Shown here piece by piece: positions 5,875 to 7,877 of a stretch of DNA of 7,877 nucleotides. The DNA comes from Thermomicrobiales bacterium (GTDB taxonomy: Bacteria; Chloroflexota; Chloroflexia; Thermomicrobiales; UBA6265), in assembly GCA_030446955.1 (NCBI GenBank), contig JAUJMG010000179.1, positions 1-7,877 of the forward strand, given 5' to 3'. The position numbers and the translations under genes are program-made. Within the stretch, counting starts at the first letter, position 1; each line of letters opens with the position of its first letter. The notes under the pieces were generated by a model that was given only the letters and a program-made list of their open reading frames with translations, had not been told where the DNA came from and searched no databases.

Positions 5875-7224
5875 ATGGGGTTGGAAGGGCGCGTCCCAGG
5901 AACAGGCTTCCCGGTAGCGACGACCGTCCGTGACGCCCTCTACGACCGCATCCCGCTGGCCGAACCTGAGTTGGCCCTGATCGGGACTCGTGCCTTCCTG
6001 CGGCTGGACCGAATCCAGCAGTTGGGGTTCGTCTCTCGGATCTGGCCGGCAGCCAAGCACGCCCGCTACGAGCATTCCCTGGGCGTCTTCCACCTGACGC
6101 GCCTGGCGGTGGCCCATCTCCGAGCGACCCCCGGAGGAGCTTGGATCACGGATGAGGACGCCCGTGTCGTGAGCGCGGCGGCACTCCTCCACGACGTGGG
6201 TCACTACCCGTTCTCCCACGCCATCGAGGAACTGGGGCCGCCCATCGTGCCGCATGAGGCGGTCGGGCACCGCTTGATCGAGGGGCAAGACTCAGACCTG
6301 GCGGCGATCCTCACCCGACAGTGGGGAGTCGACCCGGCGCGGGTAGCGGCCCTGATCGATCCGGCGGGGCGGGAGTTGCCACTCGCCGACCGCGTGCTGC
6401 GCGGAGTGCTCTCCGGACCGCTCGACATGGACAAACTGGACTACCTGCCGAGGGACGCCCGGGCCTGCAACGTCCCGTATGGTGGCGTCGACACCGCCCG
6501 CCTCATCGACTCCCTGGCGATCGCCCCCGTGGGCGAGGGGCCGGAAGCGGAACCGCGGGTCGTCGTCGGCGGAAAGGGCGTCAGCCCGCTCCACTCGCTG
6601 ATCAACGCCCGGCAGGAGATGTTCGACAACGTCTACTGGCACCACACCAACCGAGCCTGTATGGCGATGCTGCTGCGGGCGGTCCAGGAGGCGCTGCTGG
6701 CCCGGGCGGTCGCGCCCGAAGAACTGACGGACCATGACGATGCGTCTCTCCTGGCCCTGCTAGGTAGCGCGGGGATGCCGGCGCCGACGCGGCGGCTGGT
6801 GGACGCGCTGATTGCGCGGCGGATCCACAAGCGCGCGGTCGAGGTCAGCGCGCGGGCCTTCGAGCTGTACGCGCGGCTGGGCAACCTCTACTTCGATCCA
6901 GCAGCGCGGCGCGAGGCGGAGATCCGGCTTGCGGCCGGGCTGGCGGACGAAATGGGGGAGGAGGTTCCGCCGGGGGCGGTACTCATCGACATCCCGAAGC
7001 CGGAGCGATGGCGGACTGAGGTCTGGGTCCAGTTCGAGCGGCCGCCGGTGGGGTTCCGACCACTGATGCCATGGCGCGAGGTGGTCGGGCTCGCGGACGA
7101 GGACTTCAAGCGCTACGAGGAGCACCGGCGATTGATCCGGATCGTGACCGCGGCACCGTATCGAGATGCCATGGCCGCGGCCTGGGAGCGACTCGTAATG
7201 CCGCTCTTCGGGGGAGTGCTGTAG
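5875..7224 (+). CDS. HD-domain phosphohydrolase, SAMHD1/YwfO-like (COG1078 type)
   Basis: This is probably a cytosolic metal-dependent phosphohydrolase. Related proteins cut dNTPs to deoxynucleoside and triphosphate, but the substrate here is not proven. The product has 449 residues from the ATG at 5875, which follows a purine-rich GGCAGGGAACGGG. The reading frame stays open back to 5614, but that extension is Arg/Pro/Ser-rich, has no family likeness and runs into the operon leader, so I reject it. Metal ligands are H67 in RYEHSLGV, H106-D107 in LLHDVGHYPFSH, and D186 in LDMDKLDYLPRD. K187 and Y190 match the nucleotide-contacting Lys/Tyr of SAMHD1 (K312/Y315). The motif NVYWHHTNRACMAMLLRAVQ (252-271) resembles the following helical region. 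The gene is divergent from the transporter operon across about 280 bp. I see no functional link to sugar import, and the pair may be neighbours by chance. Confidence 0.9.
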   Translation: MGLEGRVPGTGFPVATTVRDALYDRIPLAEPELALIGTRAFLRLDRIQQLGFVSRIWPAAKHARYEHSLGVFHLTRLAVAHLRATPGGAWITDEDARVVSAAALLHDVGHYPFSHAIEELGPPIVPHEAVGHRLIEGQDSDLAAILTRQWGVDPARVAALIDPAGRELPLADRVLRGVLSGPLDMDKLDYLPRDARACNVPYGGVDTARLIDSLAIAPVGEGPEAEPRVVVGGKGVSPLHSLINARQEMFDNVYWHHTNRACMAMLLRAVQEALLARAVAPEELTDHDDASLLALLGSAGMPAPTRRLVDALIARRIHKRAVEVSARAFELYARLGNLYFDPAARREAEIRLAAGLADEMGEEVPPGAVLIDIPKPERWRTEVWVQFERPPVGFRPLMPWREVVGLADEDFKRYEEHRRLIRIVTAAPYRDAMAAAWERLVMPLFGGVL

Positions 7225-7293
7225 ATCCGGCTGATCCACGCCGGTAGCCGAGGTAATCGCCGGGGATCATCCTGGGTTTGGTACCCTTGGGCT

Positions 7294-7500
7294 ATGAGCA
7301 CCCTGCCACCCCAATCCAACCTAAGCGACGCGGACGCGGCGCCAGCCGCTCAGGTTGAGGTCGACGCCGTCGCCGATCCTGAACCGGCGGTGGACGACAT
7401 GGAGGGGACGGACCGGCTGCCCGCAGCGATTGTCATCGCCCTAGCGCTCGCTCTCCTGCTCTGCGTGGCCCTCATCCTCATCGCTTACCGCGGCCGGTAG
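7294..7500 (+). CDS. Small acidic single-pass membrane protein, unknown function
   Basis: I do not recognise this 68-residue protein. Residues 1-40 are Ala/Pro-rich and strongly acidic, with ten Asp/Glu and no Lys or Arg. A hydrophobic helix AAIVIALALALLLCVALILIA (about 44-64) follows, then YRGR. The acidic outside and basic end suggest, by the positive-inside rule, an outside N-terminus and a cytosolic C-terminus. The ribosome site is poor (CTTGGGCT directly before the ATG), so the transcript may be leaderless or translated with the gene upstream, 69 bases away. Support for a real gene is the well-formed membrane segment and the intergenic position between two clear genes. It could still be a chance frame. 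Confidence 0.5.
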   Translation: MSTLPPQSNLSDADAAPAAQVEVDAVADPEPAVDDMEGTDRLPAAIVIALALALLLCVALILIAYRGR

Positions 7501-7711
7501 CGCAGCCTCGTACCACCTCCGCCTGAGGGAGTATCCGGCCTTCTGGCGTCGGCATCCGCGAGCCCAGGGATGAACGCCGGCTACACGCCATGAAGCCCCT
7601 CCCGGGTCAAGCATGGGCGGTCAGCCCCGGAAGACCGAGCGATCAACTCAATTCCATATCAACCCGAAGCCTGGAACAGTGAGCCATGTCACTCCGCCGA
7701 CTTAAAGGAGC

Positions 7712-7739
7712 GGGGGCGATCCCCTTGAGGATCGCCCCC
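7712..7739. terminator. Stem-loop between convergent genes, probable terminator
   Basis: GGGGGCGATCC (7712-7722) and GGATCGCCCCC (7729-7739) form a perfect 11-bp stem with a 6-base loop. It lies 30 bases after the ilvD stop codon on the minus strand and also downstream of the plus-strand small gene. Only short T-stretches flank it: CTCCTTTAAG on the minus side and TGTGCTTGACG on the plus side. Termination strength is therefore uncertain. The location suggests that it ends ilvD and perhaps works both ways. Confidence 0.65.
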
Positions 7740-7769
7740 TGTGCTTGACGATGCTCTTAATACGATCGC

Positions 7770-7877
7770 CTACAGATCGACCCGAGTGACGGCTCCCTCG
7801 GAGGCGGAGGAGACGAGGGCGGCGTACTTGGCGAGGACGCCGGTCTTGTAGCGCGGCTCGGGCTGCTTCCACTCGGC
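7770..7877 (-). CDS. ilvD: Dihydroxy-acid dehydratase, C-terminal 35 residues (5' part beyond window)
   Basis: This enzyme dehydrates 2,3-dihydroxy-isovalerate and 2,3-dihydroxy-3-methylvalerate to the 2-keto acids in valine, leucine and isoleucine synthesis, using an iron-sulfur cluster. Only the end is present. The minus strand from base 7877 gives a 35-residue tail with KTGVLAKYAALVSSASEGAV, then TAG at 7772-7770. This is the typical C-terminus of the IlvD family (W..P.PRY..GVLAKYA.LVSSAS.GAVT). The cluster ligands and active site lie outside the window. It is transcribed toward the stem-loop at 7712-7739 and is unrelated in role to the transporter operon. Confidence 0.93.
   Translation of the reverse strand, partial: AEWKQPEPRYKTGVLAKYAALVSSASEGAVTRVDL

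Noticed and set aside
7225..7293. Possible terminator after the HD gene.
   Set aside because: Only short GC pairs are present (for example GATCC and GGATC far apart), with no solid stem and no T-run.
7501..7711. Intergenic stretch checked for a small gene, tRNA or other RNA.
   Set aside because: I see no open frame with support, no cloverleaf and no riboswitch-like pattern, only a weak 5-bp hairpin (AGTGA/TCACT) near 7680-7695.

Overview
The window is high-GC bacterial DNA, densely coding with short intergenic gaps. The mix of genes fits a high-GC bacterium, possibly a thermophilic member of the Chloroflexota (Thermomicrobia/Sphaerobacter-like). The points in favour are a Tat-type solute-binding protein, a mannosylglycerate/glucosylglycerate-hydrolase-type enzyme and the overall codon style. 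This taxonomic guess is inference only; nothing in the window proves it.

Minus strand, 5593 down to 1: a five-gene operon encoding a carbohydrate ABC importer and a cytosolic glycoside hydrolase. The order of transcription is Tat-exported solute-binding protein (5593-4220), a 78-bp gap holding a perfect 15-bp inverted repeat, MalF-type permease (4141-3284), MalG-type permease (3287-2400), MalK/UgpC-type ATPase (2389-1304), and a GH63-like hydrolase (1307 to beyond base 1). The first and last junctions within the permease-to-hydrolase block are ATGA 4-bp overlaps, so translation is probably coupled. A good sigma-70-type promoter (TTGACG, 17 bp, TACAAG) precedes the operon. Its predicted leader carries a GC-rich stem-loop, and a near-palindrome straddles the predicted start of transcription. 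The simplest model is that a glycosylglycerate-type compatible solute, or a related small glycoside, is bound outside the cell, imported intact, and split inside into sugar and glycerate.

Plus strand, 5875-7224: a divergently transcribed HD-domain phosphohydrolase of the SAMHD1/YwfO-like group (COG1078 type), with the metal-binding H, HD and D residues all present. It is followed at 7294-7500 by a small acidic protein with one C-terminal membrane segment. I do not recognise that protein.

Right edge: a stem-loop (7712-7739), probably a terminator between convergent genes, then the last 35 codons of ilvD (dihydroxy-acid dehydratase) on the minus strand. The 211 bases between the small membrane protein and the stem-loop show no gene I can support.

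The part most worth following up is the complete import-plus-hydrolysis operon. Its enzyme has the catalytic pair at the same 237-residue separation I remember for characterised glucosylglycerate/mannosylglycerate hydrolases, and a dedicated ABC importer for such a solute is, to my knowledge, little described.
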